Shown here: one piece after another, positions 1 through 9,351 of the stretch
How positions within the stretch are numbered: position 1 is the first letter of the stretch
How the letters are laid out: each line of letters begins with the position of its first letter
NCBI RefSeq assembly: GCF_900102005.1
Contig: NZ_LT627736.1
Span: forward strand, 868,001-932,000
Direction of reading: 5' to 3'
Length of the DNA stretch: 64,000 nt
DNA from: Microbacterium sp. LKL04
Lineage (GTDB): Bacteria; Actinomycetota; Actinomycetes; Actinomycetales; Microbacteriaceae
Position numbers and translations under genes: made by a program
Notes under the pieces: model-generated
The model's database searches: none
The model's input: the letters and a program-made list of their open reading frames with translations, nothing else
Told to the model about the DNA's origin: nothing

Positions 1-100
1 GATCGAGTTCGACGCGGTCGTCCGGATCGACACCCCCGGTGAGGCGGACTACTACCGCAACGGCGGCATCCTGCAGTACGTGCTGCGTTCGCTGGTCTGA
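1..100 (+). CDS. acnA: Aconitate hydratase, C-terminal end (partial)
   Basis: Only the last 32 codons are present, in the frame that starts at base 2 and ends with TGA at 98-100. The tail contains [16 protein letters not shown] and ends in QYVLRSLV, the conserved C-terminus of AcnA-type aconitases (TCA cycle, citrate to isocitrate). The Fe-S and active-site domains lie upstream of the window. A strong hairpin follows directly, so this is the end of its transcription unit. The assignment rests on the short tail alone. Confidence 0.85.
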   Translation, partial: IEFDAVVRIDTPGEADYYRNGGILQYVLRSLV

Positions 101-112
101 CCCTGCTTGTCA

Positions 113-148
113 AGAGGACCCCGGCTCCGCGTGGAGTTGGGGTCCTCT
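113..148 (+). terminator. Hairpin terminator after acnA
   Basis: AGAGGACCCC at 113-122 pairs perfectly with GGGGTCCTCT at 139-148, and CTCC/GGAG extends the stem inside. There is no T-run, as is common for actinobacterial terminators. It separates acnA from the dxs promoter. Confidence 0.75.
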
Positions 149-162
149 CGCATGCGGGCACG

Positions 163-168
163 TAGACT
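163..168 (+). promoter_or_regulatory. -10 element of dxs, leaderless spacing
   Basis: TAGACT ends 6 bases before the dxs ATG at 175 and no Shine-Dalgarno sequence lies between. With initiation 6-8 bases downstream of a TAnnnT box the transcript would begin at or next to the start codon. Confidence 0.65.
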
Positions 169-174
169 CCTGAC

Positions 175-2142
175 ATGAGTCTTCTCGAGGGAATTTCCGG
201 TCCGCGCGACCTCGATCGGTTCTCGAGCGAGGAGCTCCACGTTCTGGCTGACGAGATCCGGACCTTCCTGGTCGAGAACGTCTCGCGCACAGGTGGCCAC
301 CTCGGTCCGAACCTCGGAGTCGTCGAGCTGACGATCGCCCTGCACCGCGTTTTCGACTCCCCGAACGACCCGATCATCTTCGACACCGGTCACCAGTCCT
401 ACGTCCACAAGCTCCTCACGGGCCGTCAGGACTTCTCTCAGCTCCGCTCGCGCGGGGGTCTGGCGGGCTACCCGCAGCGGTCCGAGAGCCCGCACGACGT
501 CGTCGAGTCGTCGCACGCGTCGAGCTCGCTGAGCTGGGCGGACGGCGTCTCGCGCGCCCTCACGGTGACCGGGCGCAAGGACCGTCACGTCGTGGCCGTC
601 GTGGGCGACGGTTCCCTCACGGGCGGCATGACGTGGGAAGCCCTCAACAACATCTCCGACGACAACGACCGCAACCTCGTCATCGTCGTCAACGACAACG
701 GCCGCTCGTACGCCCCCACCATCGGCGGCATGGCGCGCTACCTGAATCGCGTCCGCACCGCGGACAGCTACAAGACGCTGCGGCAGAGCTCCGCTCACGT
801 CTCCCGTCTTCTCGGTCCGATCGGGCGCGCGGTGTACCGCGGCGTCCGGGGTGGCACGCACGGCTTCCTGTCGCGCTTCACGAACAACGTCGCGTTGTAC
901 TCCAACCTCGACATCAAATACCTCGGACCCGTCGACGGGCACGACCTCGACGCGATGGAGGAGACGCTCCGCCTCGCGAAGGAGTACGGCGCCCCCGTCA
1001 TCGTCCACGCCATCACCGACAAGGGACGCGGCTTCGAGCCGGCCCGTCGTGATGAGGCCGACCAGTTCCACGCGGTCGGGAAGATCGACCCCGTCACGGG
1101 GGAGCCGATCGGTTCCTCGGATGCCGTTGCCTGGACGGACGTCTTCTCCGAGGCGCTCGTTGCCGCGGGTGAGCGTCGCGAGGACATCATCGCGATGACC
1201 GCCGCGATGCTGCGACCGACCGGCCTGCAGGACTTCGCGCAGCGGTTCCCGACGCGGGTCTACGACGTCGGCATCGCCGAGCAGCACGCCGTCGCCTCTG
1301 CTGCGGGCCTGGCGTTCGGCGGTCTTCACCCGGTCGTCGCGATCTACGCCACCTTCATGAACCGTGCGTTCGACCAGGTCATGATGGACGTCGCGCTGCA
1401 CAAGGCGGGGGTGACCTTCGTCCTCGACCGTTCCGGCGTCACCGGGCCCGACGGTCCCAGCCACCACGGCATCTGGGATCTCGCGATGCTGCAGCTCGTC
1501 CCCGGCATTCGGATCGCCGCGCCACGAGACGCGGAGCGGCTCCGCGAGCTCTTCGACGAGGCGGTCACCGTCGAGGACGCCCCGACCGTGGTCCGGTTCC
1601 CGAAGGGGTCCGTGCCGGACGCTCTCGATGCGATCGAGCGGCGGGAGGACGGCACCGACGTGCTGTACCGAAGCGGTGCGGAGGACGTCCTCATCGTCGG
1701 GATCGGCCCGATGGCCCACATGGCCGTCGAGGTCGCCGAACGACTCCGCGCCCAGGGAATCGGCTCGACCGTCGTCGATCCCCGGTGGGCGGTACCGATC
1801 CGTCCCGCGATCGTCGAGCTCGCGGCATCCCACCGCCTGGTGATCACGATCGAGGACGGTATCCGCGTCGGTGGTGTCGGGACGCGCGTGCGTCAGGTCC
1901 TCCGTGAGTCGGGCGTCTCCACGGCTGTCGACGAACTGGGCCTCCCGGACGAGTTCATCGATCACGCGACCCGCGAGCAGATCCTCGCCGATGCGGGTTT
2001 GACGGCCTCGAAGATCGCGCAGGACGTCGTCGCGCAGGTGCTCGGCACGCGCGTACCCGTTGCGCGGCAGTCGGCCGACGACGCGGTGTGGACCTCGCAC
2101 GAGGTCGAACTGCGCGGCCCGACCGACGCGGGTTCCGAGTGA
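175..2142 (+). CDS. dxs: 1-deoxy-D-xylulose-5-phosphate synthase
   Basis: Makes DXP from pyruvate and glyceraldehyde 3-phosphate with thiamine diphosphate, the first step of the MEP isoprenoid pathway; cytosolic. The 655-residue length is normal. The TPP-binding motif begins GDGSLTGG near residue 144 and ends in the NDN near 172. GHQSYVHKLL lies near residue 72 and the catalytic Glu is in GIAEQHAV near 367. The N-terminal TPP domain, Pyr domain and C-terminal transketolase domain follow in order. The ATG at 175 gives the standard N-terminus MSLLEGI and sits 6 bases after a -10 box. pepN follows after 20 bases and is probably co-transcribed. Confidence 0.98.
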   Translation: MSLLEGISGPRDLDRFSSEELHVLADEIRTFLVENVSRTGGHLGPNLGVVELTIALHRVFDSPNDPIIFDTGHQSYVHKLLTGRQDFSQLRSRGGLAGYPQRSESPHDVVESSHASSSLSWADGVSRALTVTGRKDRHVVAVVGDGSLTGGMTWEALNNISDDNDRNLVIVVNDNGRSYAPTIGGMARYLNRVRTADSYKTLRQSSAHVSRLLGPIGRAVYRGVRGGTHGFLSRFTNNVALYSNLDIKYLGPVDGHDLDAMEETLRLAKEYGAPVIVHAITDKGRGFEPARRDEADQFHAVGKIDPVTGEPIGSSDAVAWTDVFSEALVAAGERREDIIAMTAAMLRPTGLQDFAQRFPTRVYDVGIAEQHAVASAAGLAFGGLHPVVAIYATFMNRAFDQVMMDVALHKAGVTFVLDRSGVTGPDGPSHHGIWDLAMLQLVPGIRIAAPRDAERLRELFDEAVTVEDAPTVVRFPKGSVPDALDAIERREDGTDVLYRSGAEDVLIVGIGPMAHMAVEVAERLRAQGIGSTVVDPRWAVPIRPAIVELAASHRLVITIEDGIRVGGVGTRVRQVLRESGVSTAVDELGLPDEFIDHATREQILADAGLTASKIAQDVVAQVLGTRVPVARQSADDAVWTSHEVELRGPTDAGSE

Positions 2143-2162
2143 CCGCGTGACAGCATGGAGGG

Positions 2163-4670
2163 ATGCAGACACCGCAGCATCCCGGCGATGAGAACCTGAG
2201 TCGAGAGGATGCCGCGGCCCGGGCATCCGTCATCGTCCTCGACACGATCGAGGTCGACCTGGACCTCCGCTCGGCCCCCGATGCGTCACGCGAGGACTTC
2301 GCGACGCAGAGCACCCTGCGCTTCCGCGCGTCGTCGACGGAGACGTGGATCGACTTCCTCGGCATCTCCGTCGACGAGGTGGAGGTCAACGGCGCACCGC
2401 AACCGGTGGAGTGGGACGGCGCCCGCATCCGCCTGTCGGGACTCGCCGAGGAGAACACGGTCCGCGTTCGTGCGCGCGGTCGGTACAGCCGATCGGGTGA
2501 GGGCCTGCACCGCTTCACCGACCCGGTGGACGGCGCGGTCTACCTCTACACGCAGTACGAGCCGGCCGACAGCCGTCGCGTCTACCCGTGCTTCGAGCAG
2601 CCCGACCTGAAGGCGCGGTGGACGTTCCACATCACGGCGTCGCGTGACGGTGTCATCCTGTCGGGCGGCGCGGAGGCCGCCCGCGCCGAGGTCGACGGCG
2701 GCGTCCGGGTGTCGTTCGCCGAGACGCCGCTGCTGTCGAGCTACGTCACCGCGGTCGCCGTCGGTCCGTACCACCGCGTCGACGGTCTCTGGCAGGGGGA
2801 ACGGCAGAGCGTCGACCTCGGTGTGCTCTGCCGCGCCTCTCTCGCCGAACACCTCGACGCGGACGAGATCCTCGACATCACCCGCCGCGGTCTCGACTTC
2901 TTCACGAGGGCGTTCGACCAGGACTACCCGTGGGGCAAGTACGACCAGATCTTCGTCCCCGAGTACAACCTCGGCGCGATGGAGAACCCGGGCCTGGTCA
3001 CCTTCACCGAGGCGTACGTCTTCCGCGGAGCGGCGACCGCCGCGCAGCGCGAGGCCCGGTCGAACACGATCCTCCACGAGATGGCGCACATGTGGTTCGG
3101 CGACCTCGTCACGATGCGATGGTGGGACGACCTGTGGCTCAAGGAGTCGTTCGCCGACTTCATGGGGACGCACGCGAACGTCGCGACAGGACTGCACCCG
3201 GATGCCTGGGTCACGTTCGCGAGCCGGCGGAAGGGGTGGGCGTACGTCCAGGACCAGCTGCCCACGACGCACCCGATCGTCGCCGACATCCCGGACCTCG
3301 AGGCAGCCAAGCTCAACTTCGACGGCATCACCTACGCCAAGGGTGCGTCGGTTCTGAAGCAGCTCGTCGGGTTCGTCGGCGAGGACGCCTTCTTCCGCGG
3401 AGCGCAGCGGTACTTCGCGGCGCACGCCTTCGGCAACACGACGCTCGAGGATCTCCTCGTCGCGCTCGAAGAGGCGTCGGGCCGTGACCTGCGATCGTGG
3501 AGCACGGCGTGGCTCGAGACGACCGGACTGCCGACCCTCTCCGTCGAGCGCGGTCCCCTGGCGGTCGCGCAGGACGTCGCGCGACCGCACGCGGTCCGCG
3601 TCGGTCTCTGGGACGACGAGGCGGGACGTCTCGTCGCGCGCGGCGACGTCGCCGTCGACCTGTTCGGTGAGCGCACCGTCGTCGACGCGCCCGTCCTCCC
3701 CGACGCGGCCCTGGTCATCGCCAACGTCGACGATCGCTCCTACGCGAAGGTGCGGCTCGACGACCGATCGCTCGCCGCCGTCAGAGCGGGCCTGTCGATG
3801 ATGCCGGATGCGGTCGCGCGAGGCGTCGTCTGGGCGGCGCTCTGGAACGCCGTACGCGATGGCGAGCTCGCGGCATCCGCTTATCTCGCGATCGCGGCGG
3901 AGCACGCTCCCCGCGAGTCCCACCCGGCGCTCCTGAGCGACGTCCTCGCCCACGCCGCCTTCGCGATCCGCCACTACGTCTCGGACGCCGGGGAGACGTC
4001 GGTCGCCTGGCTGCAGGGAGCGTGGCGCGCCATGTCGGCTGCCGAAGCCGGGTCCGACGCGCAGCTCATCTGGGCACGCGCGGTCGGTGCGGCCGCGGAG
4101 CTCGGCACGGACCGGGCGGGCGAGATGTCCGCAATCCTGGCGGGGGAGGCGCCGGCACCGGCGGGCCTGGCCCTCGATCCCGATCTCCGGTGGGGGTGGC
4201 TGTTCGGTCTCGCTGCCTCCGGTCATGCGGACGCCGCGCGGATCGAGGCCGAGGCGGAGCGGGATGCAACCGCGTCGGGCCGCACGGCGCGTCTCGCGGC
4301 GCTCGCGGCACGGCCGGAGGCATCCGTCCGTCGCGACGCGTGGGACGACGCGTGGGATGACGAGACGCTGACGAACGACCACCTCGATGCCACCATCCGC
4401 GGCGCGCGGGCGGGGAAGAGCCGTGACCTCGTTGCGGAGTTCGACCGCGAGTACTTCGAGAGGATCCTCCCGGCTTGGCGTTCGCGCAGCATCGAGATCG
4501 CCGCGCGCCTCGTGCGCGGCCTCTTCCCGGCCACGGACGACACCGCGGCTGTCGACGCGTGGCTCGAGGCCCACACCGACGCACCCGGATCGCTCCGGCG
4601 CATCGTGATCGAGCAGCGCGACCACCTCGCGCGCGATCTCCGGGTCCGCGCGGCGCAGCCGCGACTCTGA
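2163..4670 (+). CDS. pepN: Aminopeptidase N (M1 family zinc metallopeptidase)
   Basis: Removes N-terminal residues from peptides; cytosolic zinc exopeptidase. 835 residues, typical of actinobacterial PepN. The substrate-recognition motif GAMEN lies near residue 271. The zinc motif HEMAH is near 304-308, with the third ligand Glu in LKES 18 residues later (near 327), so the site is intact. The C-terminal ERAP1-like helical domain is complete. The ATG at 2163 is preceded by TGGAGGG, which overlaps the start by a few bases; an in-frame later start is possible but would trim the N-terminus. It follows dxs closely and converges on fadJ across a shared terminator. Confidence 0.96.
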   Translation: MQTPQHPGDENLSREDAAARASVIVLDTIEVDLDLRSAPDASREDFATQSTLRFRASSTETWIDFLGISVDEVEVNGAPQPVEWDGARIRLSGLAEENTVRVRARGRYSRSGEGLHRFTDPVDGAVYLYTQYEPADSRRVYPCFEQPDLKARWTFHITASRDGVILSGGAEAARAEVDGGVRVSFAETPLLSSYVTAVAVGPYHRVDGLWQGERQSVDLGVLCRASLAEHLDADEILDITRRGLDFFTRAFDQDYPWGKYDQIFVPEYNLGAMENPGLVTFTEAYVFRGAATAAQREARSNTILHEMAHMWFGDLVTMRWWDDLWLKESFADFMGTHANVATGLHPDAWVTFASRRKGWAYVQDQLPTTHPIVADIPDLEAAKLNFDGITYAKGASVLKQLVGFVGEDAFFRGAQRYFAAHAFGNTTLEDLLVALEEASGRDLRSWSTAWLETTGLPTLSVERGPLAVAQDVARPHAVRVGLWDDEAGRLVARGDVAVDLFGERTVVDAPVLPDAALVIANVDDRSYAKVRLDDRSLAAVRAGLSMMPDAVARGVVWAALWNAVRDGELAASAYLAIAAEHAPRESHPALLSDVLAHAAFAIRHYVSDAGETSVAWLQGAWRAMSAAEAGSDAQLIWARAVGAAAELGTDRAGEMSAILAGEAPAPAGLALDPDLRWGWLFGLAASGHADAARIEAEAERDATASGRTARLAALAARPEASVRRDAWDDAWDDETLTNDHLDATIRGARAGKSRDLVAEFDREYFERILPAWRSRSIEIAARLVRGLFPATDDTAAVDAWLEAHTDAPGSLRRIVIEQRDHLARDLRVRAAQPRL

Positions 4671-4676
4671 CTCGCA

Positions 4677-4710
4677 AGAACGGCCCCCGGACATCCCCGG
4701 GGGCCGTTCT
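4677..4710. terminator. Bidirectional terminator between pepN and fadJ
   Basis: AGAACGGCCCCCGG at 4677-4690 pairs with its exact complement at 4697-4710 around a 6-base loop, a 14-bp perfect stem. It lies midway between the convergent ends of pepN (+) and the beta-oxidation operon (-), so it can serve both. Confidence 0.9.
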
Positions 4711-4723
4711 CGTAGTGCGTGCG

Positions 4724-6865
4724 TCAGGCGATGCCGCGGATCGGCGGGTGGTGGAACGTGTCGCCGAACACGCGATCGCTGGCGCCCTCCCGGTCGAGGT
4801 AGGGCGTCGCCCCGCCGTCGATGAAAGGCCAACCGGCCCCGAGGATGAGGCAGAGGTCGATGTCCTCGACCTCGGGCACGACGCCCTCGTCGAGCATGAG
4901 CTTGATCTCCTGCGCGAGGCCGTCCTGCACGCGGCGGAGGATCTCGTCGGCGGATGCCGGTGTCGATCGCGTCGCCTTCTTCGCGACCTTCTCGGCAGCC
5001 TTCGTGAACCCGGTCACGCGACCGCCCCTGTCCTTCTCGACGACCTCGTCCAGCGCGGCGAGCTCGTGGAAGTTCTCGTTCGCGTAGAACCGGTCGGGGA
5101 AGGCGCGGACCATCGTGTCCTGCACGTGGGCTGCCACCTTCCAGCCGACGAGGTCGATGAGCTGGAACGGTCCCATCGGCAGCCCGAGGGGCGCGAACGC
5201 CTTCTCGACGTCTGCGACGGGCGTGCCCTCGTAGACGGCGCGCGCGGCCTCTCCCATGACCTTGGCGAGGAGCCGGTTGACGACGAAGCCGGGCGCATCG
5301 GCGGTGAGGACAGCGTTCTTGCCCAGCCCCTTGGCGACGACGAAAGCGGTCGAGAGGGCGGCATCCGACGTCTGCGGCGTCTTCACGACCTCGATGAGCG
5401 GCATGACCGCGACCGGGTTGAAGAAGTGGAAGCCGACCAGGCGCTCGGGGTGCGCGAGCTTCGCGCCGATCTCCTCGACCGACAGCGATGAGGTGTTGGT
5501 CGCGAGGATCGCGTCCTCGGCCACGACGGCCTCGATCTCGGCGAAGACGGACTGCTTCACCCCGACCTCTTCGAAGACCGCCTCGATGACGAAGTCGCAA
5601 TCGGCGTACGCGGTCTTGTCGGTCGTCCCGGTCACGAGGGCCCGCAGCTTGTTGGCGGTGTCGCCGTCGAGCCGGCCCTTCGCCTCGAGCTTGCCGATCT
5701 CGTCGTGGATGTAGGCGACGCCCTTGTCGACGCGCGCCTGATCGAGGTCGGTGATCAGCACGGGCACCTGGAGCTTGCGCACGAACAGCAGCGCGAACTG
5801 ACTGGCCATGAGGCCCGCGCCGATGATGCCGACTTTGGTGACCTTCTTCGCGAGCGCCTTGTCGGGCGCACCCACGGGACGCTTAGCGCGCTTCTGCACG
5901 AGGTCGAACGCGTACATGGATGCCGCGAACTGGTCGCCGGTGACGAGCGAGGCGAGCGCCTCGTCCTCGCGCGCGAACCCTTCTTCCTTCGTGCCGCTCT
6001 TGGCCTTGTCGAGCAGGTCGAGCGCGACGTAGGGGGATTGGGGAACGGTTCCGATCTTCGACTCGAGCATGCCTCGCGCCATCTTGATGGCGATGGGCCA
6101 CTTCGTGAGCCGCTCGATCTTCCCGGGTGCGTTCTTGCGTTCGACCTTGACGGAGCCGTTCAGCACGCCGTCAGCCCACCGGAGCGACGACTCGAGGTAG
6201 CTGGAGGCGGGGAAGATCGCATCCATGATGCCGAGCTCGAAGGCCTGCTGCGGCTTGAGCACCCGGTTCTGCTTGAGCGGGTTCGAGATGACGACCTCGA
6301 GCGCGTTCTCGATGCCGATCAGGTTCGGCAGGAGGTACGCGCCGCCCCAGCCGGGGATGATGCCGAGGAAGACCTCGGGCAGCGCGATCGCAGCGGCGGA
6401 GGCATCCACCGTGCGGTAGGTGGAGTTCAGCGCGATCTCGAGCCCGCCGCCCAGGGCGAGCCCGTTCACGAAGGCGAACGACGGCACGCCGAGATCGGAC
6501 AGCTTGCCGAGGACGTGGTGACCGAGCTGCGCGATGAGCCGCGCGTTGTCGACGGAGCCCACGTTGCTGACTTCGCTGAGGTCGGCGCCGGCGGCGAGGA
6601 TGTACTGCTTCCCGGTGATGCCGACGGCGTCGATCTCGCCGGCGCGAATACGAGCCGCGAGTGCGTAGAGGGTGGCGTTCAGAGCGGTCAGCGTCGCCGG
6701 TCCCAGCGTGTTGGGGCGGGTGTGGTCCCGGCCGTTGTCCAGCGTGATGAGAGCGAGCACCTTGCCGCTGGCGAGCGTGACGTCGCGGACGGGCGAGTTC
6801 GTCACGACCTCGGTGTCGGAGAGGGCGAGCAGGGGCGAGAAGTCGATCTGATCGTAGTTCGTCAT
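4724..6865 (-). CDS. fadJ: Bifunctional enoyl-CoA hydratase / 3-hydroxyacyl-CoA dehydrogenase
   Basis: Multifunctional alpha subunit of fatty-acid beta-oxidation, hydrating enoyl-CoA and oxidising the 3-hydroxyacyl-CoA with NAD. 713 residues, full length. The N-terminal crotonase fold includes NGLALGGGLEIAL near residue 133. The Rossmann motif GIIGAGLMASQ is near 343, and the HAD signature with GFHFFNPV is near 478. A second HAD C-terminal repeat follows. I chose the ATG at 6865 (MTNYDQID); the open frame extends upstream but would overlap the thiolase. The stop of the thiolase gene lies 11 bases before it, so the two form one operon. The FadJ versus FadB name is not resolved by sequence alone. 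Confidence 0.93.
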   Translation of the reverse strand: MTNYDQIDFSPLLALSDTEVVTNSPVRDVTLASGKVLALITLDNGRDHTRPNTLGPATLTALNATLYALAARIRAGEIDAVGITGKQYILAAGADLSEVSNVGSVDNARLIAQLGHHVLGKLSDLGVPSFAFVNGLALGGGLEIALNSTYRTVDASAAAIALPEVFLGIIPGWGGAYLLPNLIGIENALEVVISNPLKQNRVLKPQQAFELGIMDAIFPASSYLESSLRWADGVLNGSVKVERKNAPGKIERLTKWPIAIKMARGMLESKIGTVPQSPYVALDLLDKAKSGTKEEGFAREDEALASLVTGDQFAASMYAFDLVQKRAKRPVGAPDKALAKKVTKVGIIGAGLMASQFALLFVRKLQVPVLITDLDQARVDKGVAYIHDEIGKLEAKGRLDGDTANKLRALVTGTTDKTAYADCDFVIEAVFEEVGVKQSVFAEIEAVVAEDAILATNTSSLSVEEIGAKLAHPERLVGFHFFNPVAVMPLIEVVKTPQTSDAALSTAFVVAKGLGKNAVLTADAPGFVVNRLLAKVMGEAARAVYEGTPVADVEKAFAPLGLPMGPFQLIDLVGWKVAAHVQDTMVRAFPDRFYANENFHELAALDEVVEKDRGGRVTGFTKAAEKVAKKATRSTPASADEILRRVQDGLAQEIKLMLDEGVVPEVEDIDLCLILGAGWPFIDGGATPYLDREGASDRVFGDTFHHPPIRGIA

Positions 6866-6876
6866 CGTCGGCTGCC

Positions 6877-8082
6877 TCACTTCTTCTTCTTGCCGTTGTA
6901 GTGCGGGTTCTCCCAGATGACCGAGCCGCCCTGACCAAGGCCGACGCACATGGCGGTGACGCCGTAGCGGACGTCGGGGCGCTCGGCGAAGTGGGCTGCC
7001 AGCTGGATCATGAGACGGACGCCGGATGCCGCGAGCGGGTGTCCGAGCGCGATCGCGCCGCCCCAGGGGTTGACGCGCGGGTCGTCGTCGGCGATGCCGA
7101 AGTGGTCGAGGAGCGAGATGACCTGCACGGCGAACGCCTCGTTCAATTCGAAAAGGCCGATGTCATCGATCGTCAGGCCGGCCTTCTTGAGAGCCTTCTC
7201 GGTCGACGGGATGGGGCCGATGCCCATGATCTCGGGCTGGACACCCGCGAACGCGAAGGAGACGAGCCGCATTTTGGGAGCGAGGCCCAGTTCCTTCACC
7301 GCACCGCCGCCGGCGAGGAGCGACATCGTGGCGCCGTCCGTGAGCGGCGAGGACGTGCCCGCCGTGACGCGTCCGTGCGGGCGGAACGGGGTTTTCAGCG
7401 CGGCGAGGTCGGCCATCGTCGTCTGCGGACGGCGTCCCTCGTCCTCGGTCGCCAGGCCCCAGGCCCCGGCGGCATCCTTCACCGCGATGGACACGAGATC
7501 GGGCTGGAACTTCCCGGCCTCGTAGGCGGCCTGCGCCTTGTGCTGGCTGAGCATGCCGAAGCGGTCCGAGCGTTCCTTGGTCAGCTGCGGGTACCGGTCG
7601 AAGATGCGCTCTGCGGTCACGCCCATGTTGAGGGCACCGGGGTCGACCATCTTCTCCGCGACGAATCGGGGGTTCGGGTCGGCGTTGCCGCCGATCGGAT
7701 AGTGCCCCATGTGTTCGACACCGCCGGCGAGGGCGACGTCGTACATTCCGACGCCGATCGATGCGGCCATCGTCGTGACGCTCGTCATGGCGCCTGCACA
7801 CATGCGGTCGATCGCGAAGCCGGGGACCGTCTGCGGGAGGCCGGCGAGGATCGCGACCGATCGACCGAGGGTGAGTCCTTGCTCCCCGGTTTGGCTCGTC
7901 GCGGCGATCGCGACGTCGTCGACGCGCTCAGCCGGGACGCCCGGGTTCCGCTCCATCAGACCGATCGTCGCCTTGACGGCGAGGTCGTCGGCCCGAGTGT
8001 TCCAATACATGCCCTTTTCGCCGGCACGCCCGAACGGGGTGCGCATTCCGTCGACGAAATAGACGTCCGAAAGCTCGGCCAC
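6877..8082 (-). CDS. fadA: Acetyl-CoA C-acyltransferase (3-ketoacyl-CoA thiolase)
   Basis: Cleaves 3-ketoacyl-CoA with CoA in the last step of beta-oxidation. 401 residues, normal. The acylated Cys is in DRMCAGAM near residue 94, the general-base His in ALGHPLAASG near 345, and the second catalytic Cys in AMCVGLGQGG near 377; NEAF is also present. It starts with GTG at 8082 behind a GGAGG ribosome site 6 bases upstream. It is the first gene of the operon with fadJ. The C-terminal KKKK tail is slightly unusual but the catalytic core is intact. Confidence 0.95.
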   Translation of the reverse strand: MAELSDVYFVDGMRTPFGRAGEKGMYWNTRADDLAVKATIGLMERNPGVPAERVDDVAIAATSQTGEQGLTLGRSVAILAGLPQTVPGFAIDRMCAGAMTSVTTMAASIGVGMYDVALAGGVEHMGHYPIGGNADPNPRFVAEKMVDPGALNMGVTAERIFDRYPQLTKERSDRFGMLSQHKAQAAYEAGKFQPDLVSIAVKDAAGAWGLATEDEGRRPQTTMADLAALKTPFRPHGRVTAGTSSPLTDGATMSLLAGGGAVKELGLAPKMRLVSFAFAGVQPEIMGIGPIPSTEKALKKAGLTIDDIGLFELNEAFAVQVISLLDHFGIADDDPRVNPWGGAIALGHPLAASGVRLMIQLAAHFAERPDVRYGVTAMCVGLGQGGSVIWENPHYNGKKKK

Positions 8083-8110
8083 ACTGCCTCCAAAGATTGG
8101 GTTCCCACCC

Positions 8111-8116
8111 AGCCTA
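8111..8116 (-). promoter_or_regulatory. -10 element of the fadA-fadJ operon
   Basis: On the minus strand TAGGCT lies 28 bases upstream of the fadA GTG, with a ribosome site in between. This gives a conventional short leader, unlike many neighbours. Confidence 0.45.
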
Positions 8117-8154
8117 GAGAGGCCGCGAAGCCGCGAAAATCGGTTGGTTCGAAC

Positions 8155-9351
8155 CTACGAAGCGGTCTCGGACACCGCGTCGGGGCTCTGCACGGAATCG
8201 ACAAAAGCCGCGGCGATCACCTGTGCAGTCTGTTCAATCTGCCATGCCCGTGCACCGAGGTCGATCAGGGCCCGACCGACCGATTCCGCCGTGATCTCGG
8301 TGGGGGGATTCCACGCGACGCGACGAAGCAGATCAGGCGTCAGCAGGTTCTCGGTCGGCATGTGCAGCTCTTCTGCACGCGCGTCGACGAGAGGCTTGGC
8401 GGTCTTCAGTCGCGCGTCCGCGGCGGGGTTGCGGTCCGCCCAGGCGCGCGGCGGCGGCATCCCATCGCCAGGACCGCGCTCGGGCGGGAGGACGGGGTCG
8501 GCGCGCCCGGTCTCGATCGCCGACCACCAGCGGTCGAGCTGGCTGCGGCTCGCGCGACCGGTGAAGTCCTTGACCCGCGCGAGATCCTGCTTCGACGCCG
8601 GATCGGCGATGACGGCGGCGACGAGGGAGCGGTCGGGTACGAGGCGACCCGGGGAGACGTCCTCCTCGCGGGCGTACTCCTCGCGGGCAGTCCAGAGGGC
8701 GCGGGCAACGGCCAGAGCGCGGCGACCGCGTACCGTGTGCAGTCCGCTGAGGCGACGCCACGGCTCCTCGCGTGCAGGCTTCGGTGCGCGCGTGCGCACG
8801 GCCTCGAACTCCTCCTCGGCGAAAGCGGTCTTGCCCTGCTCGTCGAGCTCTGCGGCGAGGGCATCGCGGACGTCGATGAGGTGCAGCACGTCGAGAGCCG
8901 CGTACTCCAACCATCCCTGCGGCAGAGGCCGAGTAGACCAGTCCGCAGCGGAGTGCGCCTTGGCGAGGGTGATCCCCAGGGTCTGCTCCACGACCGCACC
9001 GAGGCCGACCCGCTCATGCCCGAGCAGGCGGGCGGCGAGTTCGGTGTCGAAGATGCGAGGCGGCTCGAGCCCGGCTTCACGAAGAGAAGGCAGATCCTGG
9101 CTCGCGGCGTGGAGGACCCATTCCTCGTCGCCGATCGCCGCCTGCAGGGCAGACATGTCGCCGATCGCGGGCGGATCGAAGAGGAAGACCTCGCTCCCGC
9201 GGCGATAGACCTGGATGAGATAGGCGCGCTGCGAGTACCGGAATCCGGATGCCCGCTCCACATCGACCGCGACCGGACCGTGTCCGGACGCCAGGCGCGA
9301 CGCTGCGGCCGCCGCCGCTTCCTGATCGGCGATGACCTCGTATTCAGCCAC
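8155..9351 (-). CDS. rnd: Ribonuclease D (HRDC domain 3'-5' exonuclease)
   Basis: 3'-5' exoribonuclease for tRNA and stable-RNA maturation. 398 residues. The DEDDy catalytic site is visible: DVE near residues 30-32, the second-block Asp in HAASQDLPSL, and Tyr and Asp in LEYAALDVLHL. A C-terminal HRDC domain begins near residue 220. I chose the GTG at 9351 because it follows GGAG at 6 bases spacing and overlaps the DUF3000 stop by 8 bases. The frame is open another 77 codons upstream, but that part is low-complexity translation of the neighbouring gene. RNase D after a DUF3000 gene is a conserved actinobacterial arrangement. Confidence 0.93.
   Translation of the reverse strand: MAEYEVIADQEAAAAAASRLASGHGPVAVDVERASGFRYSQRAYLIQVYRRGSEVFLFDPPAIGDMSALQAAIGDEEWVLHAASQDLPSLREAGLEPPRIFDTELAARLLGHERVGLGAVVEQTLGITLAKAHSAADWSTRPLPQGWLEYAALDVLHLIDVRDALAAELDEQGKTAFAEEEFEAVRTRAPKPAREEPWRRLSGLHTVRGRRALAVARALWTAREEYAREEDVSPGRLVPDRSLVAAVIADPASKQDLARVKDFTGRASRSQLDRWWSAIETGRADPVLPPERGPGDGMPPPRAWADRNPAADARLKTAKPLVDARAEELHMPTENLLTPDLLRRVAWNPPTEITAESVGRALIDLGARAWQIEQTAQVIAAAFVDSVQSPDAVSETAS

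Noticed and set aside
8146..8155. Perfect palindrome GGTTCGAACC at the rnd stop codon.
   Set aside because: It does not match the actinobacterial LexA box spacing and is only 10 bases; likely chance in GC-rich DNA.
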